DNA of 64,000 bases from an uncultured Blastocatellia bacterium (lineage in GTDB: Bacteria > Acidobacteriota > Blastocatellia > Pyrinomonadales > Pyrinomonadaceae), in contig CAMLLD010000024.1 in the NCBI GenBank assembly GCA_946480785.1, positions 5,974 through 69,973 of the forward strand. The letters run 5' to 3'. Each line of letters opens with the position of its first letter. Position 1 is the stretch's first letter. The notes under the pieces are model-generated. The model was not told the origin of the DNA. It was given only the letters and a program-made list of their open reading frames with translations, and ran no database searches. This document shows positions 51,936-62,630 of the stretch, piece by piece. A program made the translations under genes and the position numbers.

Positions 51936-52586
51936 CTATGGCGCCGGGCTCGCCGAGGCGGTAGCGGGGTTCTTGCTGTTGAATTCAGTAATGAAAGCGC
52001 GCGTGATGTCCATGCTGTCTGCGATGTACAGCAGCGGCACTTGCCCGGCGTCGATGATGACGTTGATGCCGCGCGCTTTAGCGAAGGCTTCGAGGGCTCG
52101 GCCAACCTCATCCTGCAACGGCGTGAAAAGCTCCTGCCGGCGCTTGTTGTAAGCAGCCTGCGCGTCTTCGCCTTTGCGCTGGATGTCTTTCTTCAACTGT
52201 TCGAGCTGATCGATCTTGGCTTGCAGCGAACGCTGGTCGATGGGTGTGCCTTCCGGTGCACTTTGCAGCTTTTGGATTTCGGACTCGAGTGCCTGGCCGC
52301 GGGTCTGCATTCCCTGAATCTCGTCTTTGAGAGCTTTGAACTCGCCGTTGAGTTTGGTCACGAGGACAGCGAATCTCGCGATGCCTGTTTTGGAGTCGAG
52401 AAACGCATCGGTGTAGATCACGGCCATCCTGCCGTTGGGCAGATTGACGACGGCGGGCGCTGCGGCCGAGGGTGTCGGGGTTGGCTGAGCAGCCGCTGGT
52501 CTGGCCGTTTGCTGTTGCGCGCTGATCGTTGCGGCAAAGACCACGACGAGCAGCGCGCTAACCGGAAGCAAGTAATTTCGAATCAT
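51936..52586 (-). CDS. OmpH/Skp family periplasmic chaperone (copy 2)
   Basis: Protein of 216 residues with a signal peptide (IRNYLLPVSALLVVVFAATI). A Pro/Ala linker leads to the Skp fold: a first strand NGRMAVIYTDAFLDSKTGIA, a long coiled coil (about 90-160; KLNGEFKALKDEIQGMQTRG) and a C-terminal strand GINVIIDAGQVPLLYIADSM. It chaperones outer-membrane proteins. About half the residues match the upstream paralogue. ATG 52586 is chosen at the signal peptide; a longer frame lacks support. Confidence 0.9.
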   Translation of the reverse strand: MIRNYLLPVSALLVVVFAATISAQQQTARPAAAQPTPTPSAAAPAVVNLPNGRMAVIYTDAFLDSKTGIARFAVLVTKLNGEFKALKDEIQGMQTRGQALESEIQKLQSAPEGTPIDQRSLQAKIDQLEQLKKDIQRKGEDAQAAYNKRRQELFTPLQDEVGRALEAFAKARGINVIIDAGQVPLLYIADSMDITRAFITEFNSKNPATASASPAP

Positions 52587-52621
52587 GGTAGTTTGGCCGT
52601 CACCCGGTTGGCCGTTAACCA

Positions 52622-53233
52622 CTATGGGGTGGTTACTGCGGCCGTCGCCGGGTTCTTGCTGTTGAACTCGTTGATGAACGCCCGAGTGATGTCGATGCTG
52701 TCGGCTGCGTAAACCAGCGGTACCTGGCTGCCGTCAACAATCACGGTGATGCCGCGGGCTTTGGCGAAAGCTTCGAGGGCCTTGCCGATGTCCTGCTGCA
52801 ACGGCAGGAAGATGTCCTGGCGGCGCTTGTTGTAAGCAGCTTCAGCGTCCTCGCCTTTGCGCTTGAACTCGGTGTTGAGCTGGTCGAGCTGATCGCGCTT
52901 TTGCCGGATCGTGTTCGGGTCGGCGACGCTCTGCGTGTCGTTGATCTCTTTGGTCAACGTGTTGATGCGCGTCTGCAAGCCCTGCAACTCAGTCTGCCGC
53001 GGCTGAAACTCGCGGTTGAGCGTGTTGAGCAGACTGCTGAATTTCGCGATGCCGGTTTTCGGATCCATGAAGGCGTCCGAATAGATCATCGCGATCTTGC
53101 TGTCCGGCACTGCCACTGTCGCCTGGCTCGCCGGTGGCGCGGCGGGCGTGGCTGCTGGTCTGGTTTGGGCCGACACGGAAGCGGCAACGATCGCGAGCAC
53201 GGCCACGATCACGAAAATACGAGCTATCTTCAT
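52622..53233 (-). CDS. OmpH/Skp family periplasmic chaperone (copy 1)
   Basis: Protein of 203 residues, a tandem paralogue of the next gene. It has a signal peptide (KIARIFVIVAVLAIVAASVS), an Ala/Pro linker, strand SKIAMIYSDAFMDPKTGIAK, a long coiled coil (STLLNTL-like SLLNTLNREFQPRQTELQGL), and the tail ITVIVDGSQVPLVYAADSID with ITRAFINEFNSKNPATA. Both copies share the AFINEFN/AFITEFN C terminus. It is expected to hold unfolded outer-membrane proteins for BamA, encoded just upstream. Confidence 0.9.
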   Translation of the reverse strand: MKIARIFVIVAVLAIVAASVSAQTRPAATPAAPPASQATVAVPDSKIAMIYSDAFMDPKTGIAKFSSLLNTLNREFQPRQTELQGLQTRINTLTKEINDTQSVADPNTIRQKRDQLDQLNTEFKRKGEDAEAAYNKRRQDIFLPLQQDIGKALEAFAKARGITVIVDGSQVPLVYAADSIDITRAFINEFNSKNPATAAVTTP

Positions 53234-53316
53234 AACTTTCTTGTAGTACTCCTTATTGAGGTGACGGGACGAAACCCTTTAGTGTCTATTCAGCCGCGAT
53301 TGGTTGGCTCAAGTAA

Positions 53317-56300
53317 TTAAAAGGTCCGCCCGACACTGAAGCGAATGACTTTCTTTTTTTCGTTAAAGAAGAACGGAAACCCGTCGATAACCTGATCCTG
53401 GCGGGCGTTCGGATTATACGCAAAGATCAAACGAAACGGTACATTGATGACCGGCACCTGGACCCGCACTTCCATACCCAAACTGGACCGATAATCGCTG
53501 AATTTCGAGAACAAACTTTCCGACAATCTGACCACGCTGTTGGTCTGTGCCTCGCCACGGAGAAACACCTGCTGGAAGCCCGGCGGCAGCCCCGTCGACG
53601 GGTCGACGTCGAGTCGTCTGGCTTCTTCGAGCTCGGCCTCGCTCACGATGCGATTGTCGCGGGCGACGAGACCGAAAAACGGCGAAGCGGCAAGATTCGG
53701 GTTGTTGCAAAGCGCCAGCGAGCTCAGGCTGATCGGCACTTGCAGCCTCACTCCGTTTACAGTGAAGCGATCACACGTCGTCGCGCCCACCGACCCCAGA
53801 AACGGCTGGTCAGCGAGAAAGTTACTCGAGAAGGATTGGTCGCTCTTCGTGCGAAGGTTGAACGCGTTGCCAATATCCGCAAAGGCCGCGAGACTGACTG
53901 CATCGCCGATGATCGGGATGCGGTATTCGAGGTTCGCGAGCACCTGCGTATCGCCACCGACCGAGGTGAACGAACGCGGCAGGAGCGCGACGTTCGCACC
54001 GCTCGTACCCGTAAACAAACCGAGATTCACGGCGCCGGTAGATAAACCTTGAACGGGGACCGGAGTCTGCGTCGGGTTCTCCGCTATCACGACGTTACGC
54101 GACGTGATGAACGTATCGACCGGAGCGATCGGGCTGATCGAACGAACGTTGTAACCACGGATCGTAAACTCGTCGCCGAGGAAGAACCGCTCGAAGATCG
54201 GCACGCCGCCGACAAAGGCCAGCGAGTTCGCGTCTCTGACTTTTTGCGAAGTAGCGAAACTTCCGACCGTGCCCGCGATGATGCGGAAGCCGAAGACTTC
54301 CGGATGCCGCGAACGCTTGCGGCGCATCGGGAAGAACTGCGTGTAAGAGAGCGTCGGCTGATACGTTCGAACGTCACCGCCGAGACCCGCCATTGCCAGT
54401 GCGACCGACAGCTCACGACCGCTCGTCGGGTCGATGTTGGCGTTGCGCGTGTCGTACGTGAACGTCAACGTGCCGCGGCTCGTCAGGATGTTCGGCTGGT
54501 TGTAGACAACGGGAATGAACGACTGCGGATTGTTTGGATCCGAATTGGACTCGGGATCCTTCACGCTCGAAATCGAGAGCTGATACGAAGCGCCGATGCG
54601 CGAAAACTGCGTGAAGCGTCGCTTGCGATAAAACTCAGACAACGGCGCGCTGACGAAGATCGAGCCGCCGTACGAGTCGCGCGTGAACAGGTTTCGCTCG
54701 TCGATGTTGCTGAGATTGAACACCGAATTGAGCAGATCCTGCTGCGCATTCAGGTTCTGCGAAAGGAACGTTCCTTCACCGAAGAACTTCTGCGAAAACG
54801 CGAACAACGAGAAGCCCGCACTGATCGGGCGGTCCTTGATGTAAGGCTCGGTAAACGAGAACTGGAACGAACGCTGCCGGTTGCCGGCCGCCAGGTTGAA
54901 TGACAAGACCTCGCCGCGTCCGAGCAAGTTGTTCGTCGAATACTCGAGACCGAAGAACGAACCGCCGATACCCGAGATACCGCCGTTGAAAGAGATCTGC
55001 TGGCGGCCGCGCTCGCTGACTTTCAACGAGAGATCGACCGTCGCTTCTTCATCGTTCGTACGCCGATCGACGTCTTTGTCTTTGTCGATCGGATTGAAGT
55101 AACCGAGCTGATTCAGTTTGACGACGGAATACTCCCAGTAAGCGTCGTTGTAGATGTCGCCTTCATTGATCAGCACTTCGCGGCGCAGCACGTTGTCGCG
55201 CGTGAACGTGTTGCCGACAAACTCCAGCCGTCGCAACGTAAACTGTTTTCCTTCTTCAATCGTGATCGTGAAATCGACGATGCCTTCGTTCGGATTCTGC
55301 GGATTGTCTTTGAAGGTCGGAACGGGTTCGGCGGTGTACTCGATGAACCCCTGCTGGCCGTAAAACTTCTTCAGGTTCTCGAACAGTCCCTTGCTGACTT
55401 TTTCGCCGTCGGCGATGTCGCCCTTGTTCAGGCCGACAACCGCACGAATCTGATCTTCCGAGAAGATCGAGTTGCCTTCAACCTTGAACTCACCAAGCCG
55501 GTAAACCTTGCCTTCGACGATCGGGACCGTGATGCGCAGACCTTCGTCGGTCGACGACAGGAACGGCAACGGCAGGATCGGAAAACCGGTGCGACGCGGA
55601 CCAACGCTCTCAATGCGTGGCTCGCCGTGACGCGCCTGCAGGTAGCCTTTCGAACGCATGTAGTTGTCGACGAGGCGCAGGTCGTAGTCGAGCTTCTCGC
55701 GGTGGAGAATGTCGAGGCCTTTGAAGCGGCTGATCAGTCCCGCCTCTTTGACGTACTTCATCGCGCCGCGCAGCGCGCCGTCGCTGAAAACCTGATTGCC
55801 TTCGAACTGAATCTCGACGACGCGAACGCGCTCGCCTTCATCGATGGCAAACGTAAGCGCCAGCGACGTGGCGGAGACTTCTTCCGTCCGCTCATCGACG
55901 GTGGCATTCGGATGGCCGTGCTCGGCGAGCAGTTCTTTAATGACTCGCTTCGCGTTCTGCACCTTGACCGGGTCGTAAGCGTTTTCCTTCGACACGCCGA
56001 CGCGCCGCTCGCGAAACGCTTTGAGCACGTCAGACTCCTGAACGCTATGCAGTCCTTCGAAGGTCAGGTCGCGAATAATCGGCAGCTCCTTGACCTCGAA
56101 GATGATGTTCACGCCGCCGCGCGGACCGTTTTCGGTCAGCACGCGCGTGGCTGTTTTGTCGAAGAATGAGAGCGAGAGGAGCGTTTGGTAGTCGCGCTGG
56201 ACCTGCTCCTCGTTATAGACGTCACCGGGCCGGGTTTGAATGTAATAAAGGATGTCGTCTTTGCGGAGACGGCGGTTGCCGACAATGTCGACGTTTTCAA

Positions 56301-56412
56301 CTAAGCGCTGCTGCGTCTGCTGGGCATTGACGCGTCGGGGAGTGGCGAAGCTGACGGAAATTCCAACGAATACACTTAAGAAGAAAAGCCAGAACGCGCG
56401 ATATGAGTGCAT
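53317..56412 (-). CDS. bamA: Outer membrane protein assembly factor BamA
   Basis: Protein of about 1031 residues, Omp85 family. A signal peptide (AFWLFFLSVFVGISVSFATP) is followed by about five POTRA domains (first NVDIVGNRRLRKDDILYYIQ; last FTLRRLEFVGNTFTRDNVLR). The 16-strand barrel contains the conserved FFLGDEFTIRGYNVRSISP loop (the RGF/RGY-type motif) and ends with an aromatic residue (SVGRTF). It is about 200 residues longer than E. coli BamA, mainly in barrel loops. First gene of the lipid A/OMP operon. Start chosen at ATG 56412 (MHSYRAFW), with GAGGG upstream. Confidence 0.95.
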   Translation of the reverse strand: MHSYRAFWLFFLSVFVGISVSFATPRRVNAQQTQQRLVENVDIVGNRRLRKDDILYYIQTRPGDVYNEEQVQRDYQTLLSLSFFDKTATRVLTENGPRGGVNIIFEVKELPIIRDLTFEGLHSVQESDVLKAFRERRVGVSKENAYDPVKVQNAKRVIKELLAEHGHPNATVDERTEEVSATSLALTFAIDEGERVRVVEIQFEGNQVFSDGALRGAMKYVKEAGLISRFKGLDILHREKLDYDLRLVDNYMRSKGYLQARHGEPRIESVGPRRTGFPILPLPFLSSTDEGLRITVPIVEGKVYRLGEFKVEGNSIFSEDQIRAVVGLNKGDIADGEKVSKGLFENLKKFYGQQGFIEYTAEPVPTFKDNPQNPNEGIVDFTITIEEGKQFTLRRLEFVGNTFTRDNVLRREVLINEGDIYNDAYWEYSVVKLNQLGYFNPIDKDKDVDRRTNDEEATVDLSLKVSERGRQQISFNGGISGIGGSFFGLEYSTNNLLGRGEVLSFNLAAGNRQRSFQFSFTEPYIKDRPISAGFSLFAFSQKFFGEGTFLSQNLNAQQDLLNSVFNLSNIDERNLFTRDSYGGSIFVSAPLSEFYRKRRFTQFSRIGASYQLSISSVKDPESNSDPNNPQSFIPVVYNQPNILTSRGTLTFTYDTRNANIDPTSGRELSVALAMAGLGGDVRTYQPTLSYTQFFPMRRKRSRHPEVFGFRIIAGTVGSFATSQKVRDANSLAFVGGVPIFERFFLGDEFTIRGYNVRSISPIAPVDTFITSRNVVIAENPTQTPVPVQGLSTGAVNLGLFTGTSGANVALLPRSFTSVGGDTQVLANLEYRIPIIGDAVSLAAFADIGNAFNLRTKSDQSFSSNFLADQPFLGSVGATTCDRFTVNGVRLQVPISLSSLALCNNPNLAASPFFGLVARDNRIVSEAELEEARRLDVDPSTGLPPGFQQVFLRGEAQTNSVVRLSESLFSKFSDYRSSLGMEVRVQVPVINVPFRLIFAYNPNARQDQVIDGFPFFFNEKKKVIRFSVGRTF

Positions 56413-56623
56413 AGGCACCAATTCCCTCAGTAGTTCTTTCGGGGCCTCAGAAACTTCGGGGAGCTAATGAGTGAATACTAGTCCAGAGACTGATAATTAC
56501 CGCAAAAGCCGCTCGTTGCCGAACTGGTTCGTAGACAGCCGTTTGATTCAGCCTCAGGAAACCCAGTTGCCAGCTTTTGAGTAGCAAAGTGGCGCATTAT
56601 AAAGGAAAAAAGTGGAAAGTCCA

Positions 56624-56664
56624 AAGGCCACGGAATGACACAAACTCATGTTATCCGTGGCCTT
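56624..56664 (-). terminator. Terminator-like hairpin after clpC
   Basis: AAGGCCACGG (56624-56633) pairs perfectly with CCGTGGCCTT (56655-56664) across a 21-nt loop. On the minus strand the stem is followed by a T-rich tract ending CTTTTTTCC. It lies 24 nt beyond the clpC stop. The arm contains the ATCCGTGGC repeat core. Confidence 0.6.
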
Positions 56665-56687
56665 ATAGTCTTTACCGCAATTGCCCT

Positions 56688-59054
56688 TCAGTGGATCAGC
56701 AGCGCGTCGTCGTCTGCCGTCTCAACACCCGCCGGGCGGAAATCGAGTTCGTTGCCGTTCAGGAAGACCTCGACCAGCGACGATCCTTCGAGTTGTCCCT
56801 GGATCAACGCCTCTGACAAAGGATCTTCAACATACTTCTGGAGCGCACGGCGAATCGGCCGCGCACCGTAAAGCCGGTCGGCGCAGGTCTTCTCCACGAT
56901 CCAGCGCTTGGCCTCGTCGGTCAGCCGAACTTCGAACCCGTGCCGGCTCATCGTGCGATTGATCTGCTCGATCTGAAGCTGGACGACTTCGAGCAGCTCT
57001 TCGTCGAGCAGTTGGTCGAAGATGATGATCTCGTCGAGACGGTTGATGAACTCGGGATTGAACGTCTGCCGCACGGACGACATCACCATCTCTTCTACTT
57101 TTTCGCGGCTCGCGTCGGTGTTCGCCTGGAACCCGAGCGTGCCCTTCTTTTGAATGAAGCGGGCGCCGATGTTTGAAGTCATGATGATGATAGCGTTTTT
57201 GAAATCGACCGTGTTGCCGAGCGCGTCAGTCAGAATGCCGTCTTCAAAAACCTGAAGCAGGATGTTGAAGATGTCCGGGTGCGCCTTTTCGATCTCGTCG
57301 AAGAGCAGGACGGAGTATGGCGAACGCTTGATGCGCTCGGTCAACTGACCGCCTTCTTCGTGGCCGACGTATCCCGGCGGCGAGCCGATCAGTTTCGAGA
57401 CCGAGTGTTTCTCCATGAACTCCGACATATCGAAGCGGATCAGCGCGCGTTCACTGCTGAACAGAAACGCCGCGAGTGAACGTGCGACTTCCGTTTTGCC
57501 GACGCCCGTCGGACCTAAGAAAAGGAACGAGCCGACCGGACGCAAAGGATTCTTCAAACCCGCACGCGAACGACGAATCGCGCGCGCCAGCGCCGAGATC
57601 GCGGGACGCTGCGAAATGACGCGTTTGTGCAACTCGACTTCGATCCGCAGCAGCTTCTGCGTCTCTTCTTCTTTCAGCGAGTTGACCGGAATGCCGGTCC
57701 AGCGTGCGATCACGTCTTCAACATCGTCACGCGTGACTTCCGCGGAGACGAGCGCATCTTCATTGGTCATGCGCAGGCTCGCGGTGTCGCCGTAAGATCT
57801 CGACCACTCATTCAATTCATTCCAGTCAGCAAGGTTTCCCTGTTCGCGTCGCACGCGCAGCTTCACGCGCGCGCCCGCTTCGTCGATCACGTCGATGGCT
57901 TTGTCAGGCAGGAAACGATCGGGAATGTAACGATGCGACTGGTAAACAGCGGCTTGCAACGCATCGTCGGTGTAATGAACCTGGTGAAAACTCTCGTAAC
58001 GTTCGCGCACGCCATCGAGAATACTGACCGCTTCGGCTTCCGACGGTGGCGGCACTTTTACAGCCTGAAAACGCCGTTCGAGCGAGCGATCTTTTTCGAT
58101 CGACTTGCGAAACTCCGCGGGCGTGGTCGCGCCGATGCACTGAATCTCACCGCGCGATAACGCGGGTTTCAAAATGTTGGCCGCGTCGAGTGAACCTTCC
58201 GCGGAACCGGCGCCGACGAGCGTGTGCAGTTCGTCGATGAAGACGATGTACTGCGGGTTCTCGACGAGCTCGCGCATGATCTGCTTCAAACGTTCTTCAA
58301 ACTGTCCACGATACTTCGTACCGGCGACGATCAATGAAAGATCGAGCGAAAGGATGCGTTTGTTTTCGAGGAACGACGGAACGTCGCCGCGAACGATGCG
58401 TTGCGCGAGTCCTTCAACGATCGCCGTCTTGCCAACGCCGGGTTCACCGATCAAAACCGGATTGTTCTTCGTGCGGCGGCAGAGAATCTGCACGACACGT
58501 TCGATCTCCGCTTCGCGTCCGATCAACGGATCGAGTTTGTCGTTCGCCGCGTCTTCAGTTAAGTCGCGCGAGAACTCGACGAGATGCGGCGTATCTTTCT
58601 TTTGCGTCGTGCGGTTGTCAGCGCCCGACTGCCGCGCGATCTCATCGCGTACCGCGTTCAAGCGCAGCCCGCGTTCGTAAAGAATCTCGGCGGCCATCGA
58701 ACGCTCTTCACGCAGCAGACCGAGCAGAAGATGTTCGGTGCCGATGTGACGGTGTTGCAGCCGGTCGCTTTCTTCGTGCGCGTAAGCAAGCACGTGCTTC
58801 GTCTCGGGCGCGAGCGGCAGTTCGACCGAAGTCGAAATCTTCTCGCGCAGGAGCGTGCGCCCTTCGATCTCTTTGCGAATTGATTCGATGGAGACCTGCG
58901 CGCGCGGGAAGAAGCGCCCCGTGAGCGTTTTATCTTCGCGCATCAGGCCCAGCAGAAGATGCTCCGGTTCGATTGCCGGCGCACCGAATTGGGAAGCCTC
59001 GTAACGCGCGAAGAAAATAACTCGCCGCGCTTTTTCAGTGTAACGTTCGAACAT
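56688..59054 (-). CDS. clpC: ATP-dependent Clp protease ATP-binding subunit (ClpC type)
   Basis: Hexameric AAA+ unfoldase of 788 residues. A double Clp-N repeat ([20 protein letters not shown] and [19 protein letters not shown]) is followed by AAA1 (Walker A GEPGVGKT, 203-210) and AAA2 ([19 protein letters not shown]). A short middle domain ([17 protein letters not shown]) is closer to ClpC than ClpB. The loop TLGFQAN fits the ClpP-binding tripeptide position, so it probably feeds ClpP, though no clpP gene is in the window. The last 20 or so residues are divergent and acidic. Confidence 0.92.
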   Translation of the reverse strand: MFERYTEKARRVIFFARYEASQFGAPAIEPEHLLLGLMREDKTLTGRFFPRAQVSIESIRKEIEGRTLLREKISTSVELPLAPETKHVLAYAHEESDRLQHRHIGTEHLLLGLLREERSMAAEILYERGLRLNAVRDEIARQSGADNRTTQKKDTPHLVEFSRDLTEDAANDKLDPLIGREAEIERVVQILCRRTKNNPVLIGEPGVGKTAIVEGLAQRIVRGDVPSFLENKRILSLDLSLIVAGTKYRGQFEERLKQIMRELVENPQYIVFIDELHTLVGAGSAEGSLDAANILKPALSRGEIQCIGATTPAEFRKSIEKDRSLERRFQAVKVPPPSEAEAVSILDGVRERYESFHQVHYTDDALQAAVYQSHRYIPDRFLPDKAIDVIDEAGARVKLRVRREQGNLADWNELNEWSRSYGDTASLRMTNEDALVSAEVTRDDVEDVIARWTGIPVNSLKEEETQKLLRIEVELHKRVISQRPAISALARAIRRSRAGLKNPLRPVGSFLFLGPTGVGKTEVARSLAAFLFSSERALIRFDMSEFMEKHSVSKLIGSPPGYVGHEEGGQLTERIKRSPYSVLLFDEIEKAHPDIFNILLQVFEDGILTDALGNTVDFKNAIIIMTSNIGARFIQKKGTLGFQANTDASREKVEEMVMSSVRQTFNPEFINRLDEIIIFDQLLDEELLEVVQLQIEQINRTMSRHGFEVRLTDEAKRWIVEKTCADRLYGARPIRRALQKYVEDPLSEALIQGQLEGSSLVEVFLNGNELDFRPAGVETADDDALLIH

Positions 59055-59155
59055 CTTGTTTTAGTAAAAGCTTTTATGATTACTGGCCGGCGAAACCACT
59101 GCCCCGGCGACTGGGCGCATTATAACCTATGAAAAGACGCAACGCAGCCGCTATT

Positions 59156-59788
59156 TCAGAGCTTTAACCGTCCGCCTTCAAGTGCGAGTGAGTAGTCACA
59201 AAGTTGTGCCAAAGTCGGGCTGTGCGTGGCGATGATGACGATCGCAGCGTGAGTTCTCGCATAACTGACGAGTGTGTGGCCGATTTCTTCGCCGATGGAA
59301 GCGTCGAGATTGCCGGTGGGTTCGTCGGCAAGCACTAGCTGTGGTTCGGTAATGAGTGCGCGTGCGACCGCGACGCGTTGCTGTTCGCCGCCTGAAAGAT
59401 GCGAAACCGGATGGTCCAAGCGACCGGCGAGTCCGGTTTGCTCCAGCAAATCCGTGGCGCGCTGAAACGCGCTGCCGTTCTTGTTACGCCTGATCATCAG
59501 CGGCAGCGCGACGTTTTCGAGGGCCGAGAGATCCGGCAGCAGGTAGTGAAACTGAAACACGAATCCGATCTGCTCACGGCGAAACGCCGTGAGGGATCCG
59601 TGGTCCGGCGCGTCCAGGCCACCGAGGAGATGAAGCAGTGTTGACTTACCCGATCCCGACGCGCCCGTGATCGCGACGCACTCGCCCGCTTTGATCTGAA
59701 ACGAAAGGCCGCGCAAAACATCGATCCGTTCTCCGTTCGGCGCGGCAAAACTCTTTCGCAGATCGACGACCTCGAGACGATCAGGCAT
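59156..59788 (-). CDS. lolD: Lipoprotein-releasing ABC transporter ATP-binding protein
   Basis: Protein of 210 residues: Walker [10 protein letters not shown] (42-50), the Q loop in [19 protein letters not shown], signature [15 protein letters not shown], Walker [13 protein letters not shown] and the switch His in VIIATHS. LolD-type ATPases power extraction of lipoproteins from the inner membrane. Its ATG lies inside the end of the permease gene (8-nt overlap). Confidence 0.92.
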   Translation of the reverse strand: MPDRLEVVDLRKSFAAPNGERIDVLRGLSFQIKAGECVAITGASGSGKSTLLHLLGGLDAPDHGSLTAFRREQIGFVFQFHYLLPDLSALENVALPLMIRRNKNGSAFQRATDLLEQTGLAGRLDHPVSHLSGGEQQRVAVARALITEPQLVLADEPTGNLDASIGEEIGHTLVSYARTHAAIVIIATHSPTLAQLCDYSLALEGGRLKL

Positions 59789-60998
59789 CGCGCAGGACCT
59801 CGACCGGTCGCATGCGCGCGGCGTTTCGTGCCGGATAGATCGTGGCCAGGACGCTTAGACCAAACGCGACGAGTGCGGCGAGAAGAGCTTCGGTCACGTT
59901 CGCGTTGAGCGGCACGTTGCTGATCGAATAGACATCTGGAGGCAAGCTCACGAGTTTGTAGTGATTGCCGATGAAGCACAGCGCGAGGCCGAGCAACACT
60001 CCCGCGATCGCACCAATCGCGCCGACGACAGCGCCTTCGATCACAAACACGAGCATGACGCCGCGGCGTGTTGCGCCGAGTGTGCTGAGGATCGCGATAT
60101 CGCGGCGTCGTTCGACGACGACGAGAATCAACATCGTGGTGATGTTGAGCGCGGCGATGGCGATGATTAGACCGATCACGAACACGCCCATGCGGCGTTC
60201 GAGTGCGAGCGCGGTGAAAAGCGGTTGGTTTGCTTGTTGCCAGTCGATGGTGGTGTAGTCGTTGCCGAGCGTCTTGAGAACGTTTGCGGCGACTTGTTTG
60301 ACTTGATTTGGATCGCGCACCTGCACGCTGATAACGGACGTCGCGTGATCGTTGCCGGCGAAAGTTGTCGCGCCGTCAAGCGTGGTGTAGATCCAGGTTG
60401 AGTCGTATTCGAAGAGCCCTGACCGAAAGATACCTGCAACGAATGCGAGGCGCCTCACATTTGTGTTTGCACTGTTCGCCGGCAGTACTTCGATGAGATT
60501 TCCTTTCGCAACTCCCAGTCGCGCCGCGAGCTCAGCGCCCACGATCGCTTTGGGAAGCGTCGTTTCATACATCGCTAACGGTCTGAACAACTCGCGAAAC
60601 GAGCCTTGAACGATCCACTTCTCGGCCTGTTTGCTTTGTTCCTGCTCGATGCCTCGCAAAACCGCGTACGTTGATCCCTTTGGACCACTCACAAGCGCGC
60701 CGTCGTAAGTCGTTGCCGACGCACTGACAACGCCATCAATCTGTCGCAACTGCGTGGCGAGTTTCACGTGGTCGTCGATCGCGCGTCCGTCGCTGCGCAT
60801 CACGCTCAAATGCGACGTGCCCTGCAAGATCTTCGCCCGCATTTCGTCGCGAAAACCGTTCGCCAACGCGAGCGCAACGATCAGCGCCGCGACACCCATC
60901 ATGATCCCGAGTATCGCCATCAACGCCGTCACGCGCGCCAGCCGTCGCTTCGATCGCGAGCGCAGATATCGCAGTGCTAAGAAGAGTTCGTAAGGCAA
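59781..60998 (-). CDS. lolC: Lipoprotein-releasing ABC transporter permease (LolC/LolE)
   Basis: Protein of 405 residues with FtsX/MacB topology. One N-terminal helix (RVTALMAILGIMMGVAALIV) follows a FLALRYLRSRSKRRLARVTA start, typical of LolC/E. A large periplasmic domain (50-260) and three C-terminal helices (FVIGLIIAIAALNITTMLIL; LATIYPARNAARMRPVEVLR at the end) complete it. A single permease gene suggests a LolCD homodimeric (LolF-like) system; no LolE or LolA is seen nearby. Confidence 0.9.
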   Translation of the reverse strand: MPYELFLALRYLRSRSKRRLARVTALMAILGIMMGVAALIVALALANGFRDEMRAKILQGTSHLSVMRSDGRAIDDHVKLATQLRQIDGVVSASATTYDGALVSGPKGSTYAVLRGIEQEQSKQAEKWIVQGSFRELFRPLAMYETTLPKAIVGAELAARLGVAKGNLIEVLPANSANTNVRRLAFVAGIFRSGLFEYDSTWIYTTLDGATTFAGNDHATSVISVQVRDPNQVKQVAANVLKTLGNDYTTIDWQQANQPLFTALALERRMGVFVIGLIIAIAALNITTMLILVVVERRRDIAILSTLGATRRGVMLVFVIEGAVVGAIGAIAGVLLGLALCFIGNHYKLVSLPPDVYSISNVPLNANVTEALLAALVAFGLSVLATIYPARNAARMRPVEVLRDA

Positions 60999-61004
60999 TT
61001 CGAT

Positions 61005-62630
61005 TTATCCACGCGCCGGCGGGCACTTCTTCGTGTCTTCAGGCCGGTTCTCCGGCAACAACCTTTTCAGGTTTGGCTGATCTGTCGCACCAGGATCTCC
61101 CAGCGGCCGCAACTCATAAATCGTTTCCGTCACACGGCGAAAACTAAACCGCTCCTCCAGCTTCACGATCATCGGTATCTCGTCACGCTGCCAGCCACAC
61201 GGCAGCCACCAGCGCGAATCCGCGTCGAGAAAAACCCGGCGACCTTCATGCAAATAGTTCTCAATCGTCGGGTACAAACGATCGCCGGGCCAACCGCCGC
61301 CGGTGCCGATCGTCTTCCAATTGCCGTCACCAATGGCCGCCCAATAATGCACCGCGATCGTCTGCGCGCCGGAGATCATCACCGCATCCGGCGGCACCTT
61401 TTCGAGCCGATACTTATAATCGCGGCTCATCGCGCGCCGCTCGATAAACTCAAAACTGATCGGCCGCATGCAAATGAACAAGACGATCGCAACCACAGCG
61501 ATCACGCCCGCAGTCGCAACGAACGCGCGTCGCTTGCTGCGGAAACGACCTTCCGCAAGCCGCAAGGTCCAGTAAGCACCGAGAGGCGCGATCGCCGGCC
61601 AGCCGGTGAGAAAGTAGCGCCAGTTGACGGTCGTACTGTAGTTGAAGAACAGCAGCAGGTTCGCGCAAAAGCCGACCAGCCACAGCAACAGCATCGGCGT
61701 CATGCGATGCTTCCGCCATTCGAGCCACGGCGCAAACAGCATCGTCGCGAAGATCAGCGGCGCGCTGATGAAGTAGTAGAGAAAGTAAGGAAGAACGTTC
61801 GCGAGGGTGACCGGATGACGCGCCGATTCTTCGCGCATCGATTCGCGCCAGCCGTTCCAAATCCAGCGATAGTGCGGGTCAGTGAGATACCAGTAACCGA
61901 ACCAGCTAAACGCGAGCACCAGAAACAGCAGACACGCCGCGGCGATTGAAAGCACCGTGCGCCGCTCGAGCTTCCAACCAAAAACAAACGGCGCGAGCAC
62001 GACCCACGGCAAGTAAAACCCGATCGTCTCGCGCAGGTTTACCCCGAGTCCCATCAAACCCGCGCCCAGCAAAATCAACCACAGCTTTCGCTGCCGCACA
62101 CCGCGCAAATGGACCACGAGGGCTGTCGTCAACAACAACACCGACGGCACGTCCGTCATCACCTGCCCGCCGTAAACCACGAACACGGGAGAGAACGTGA
62201 TCAGCAGCGCGGCGATCGTCGCTGTCTGTAGCGAGCCACTAATGTCGCGCGCCAGCAACCAGCACATCACGATCGCGAGCGGCGCCTGCGCAACGACGGC
62301 GTACTTGAAGATCAAGTAAGCGTTGTCCGGCTGCACGTGAAAGAGCGCGTGCGCAATCACAAATAACCCGTGATTGCCGAAGATGAACAGGTTCCGGCCC
62401 AACGCCATCGACGACGGATAGCCATCGATCGACAGCATCGTGTAGTCCATGCCGTCCCAGTCGCCGATGAAGGGATCGACGAAGTAAAGGACCAACGCGA
62501 AGCCGACGAGCGCGGGTATGGCCCACCAGCGCCAGGCGCGCCAAAAAGACGGCCACGGCCTTGCCTCGGCGCCGGTTTGTGTGCGGCTTAGAAAGTCAGA
62601 CGTGTTTGTCGTCAGGGGCTGTTGGATCAA
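61005..62630 (-). CDS. GT39-like multi-spanning membrane glycosyltransferase
   Basis: Protein of 541 residues with about ten membrane helices. The first periplasmic loop holds acidic residues after the first helix (YFVDPFIGDWDGMDYTMLSI), the place where GT-C enzymes of the ArnT/PMT group bind lipid-linked sugars. The last 130 residues form a soluble domain (ISGAQTIAVHYWAAIGDGNW). The acceptor is unknown. The first 35 nt overlap the end of the upstream regulator gene, so translation may start later, but no better start is visible. Confidence 0.75.
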   Translation of the reverse strand: MIQQPLTTNTSDFLSRTQTGAEARPWPSFWRAWRWWAIPALVGFALVLYFVDPFIGDWDGMDYTMLSIDGYPSSMALGRNLFIFGNHGLFVIAHALFHVQPDNAYLIFKYAVVAQAPLAIVMCWLLARDISGSLQTATIAALLITFSPVFVVYGGQVMTDVPSVLLLTTALVVHLRGVRQRKLWLILLGAGLMGLGVNLRETIGFYLPWVVLAPFVFGWKLERRTVLSIAAACLLFLVLAFSWFGYWYLTDPHYRWIWNGWRESMREESARHPVTLANVLPYFLYYFISAPLIFATMLFAPWLEWRKHRMTPMLLLWLVGFCANLLLFFNYSTTVNWRYFLTGWPAIAPLGAYWTLRLAEGRFRSKRRAFVATAGVIAVVAIVLFICMRPISFEFIERRAMSRDYKYRLEKVPPDAVMISGAQTIAVHYWAAIGDGNWKTIGTGGGWPGDRLYPTIENYLHEGRRVFLDADSRWWLPCGWQRDEIPMIVKLEERFSFRRVTETIYELRPLGDPGATDQPNLKRLLPENRPEDTKKCPPARG

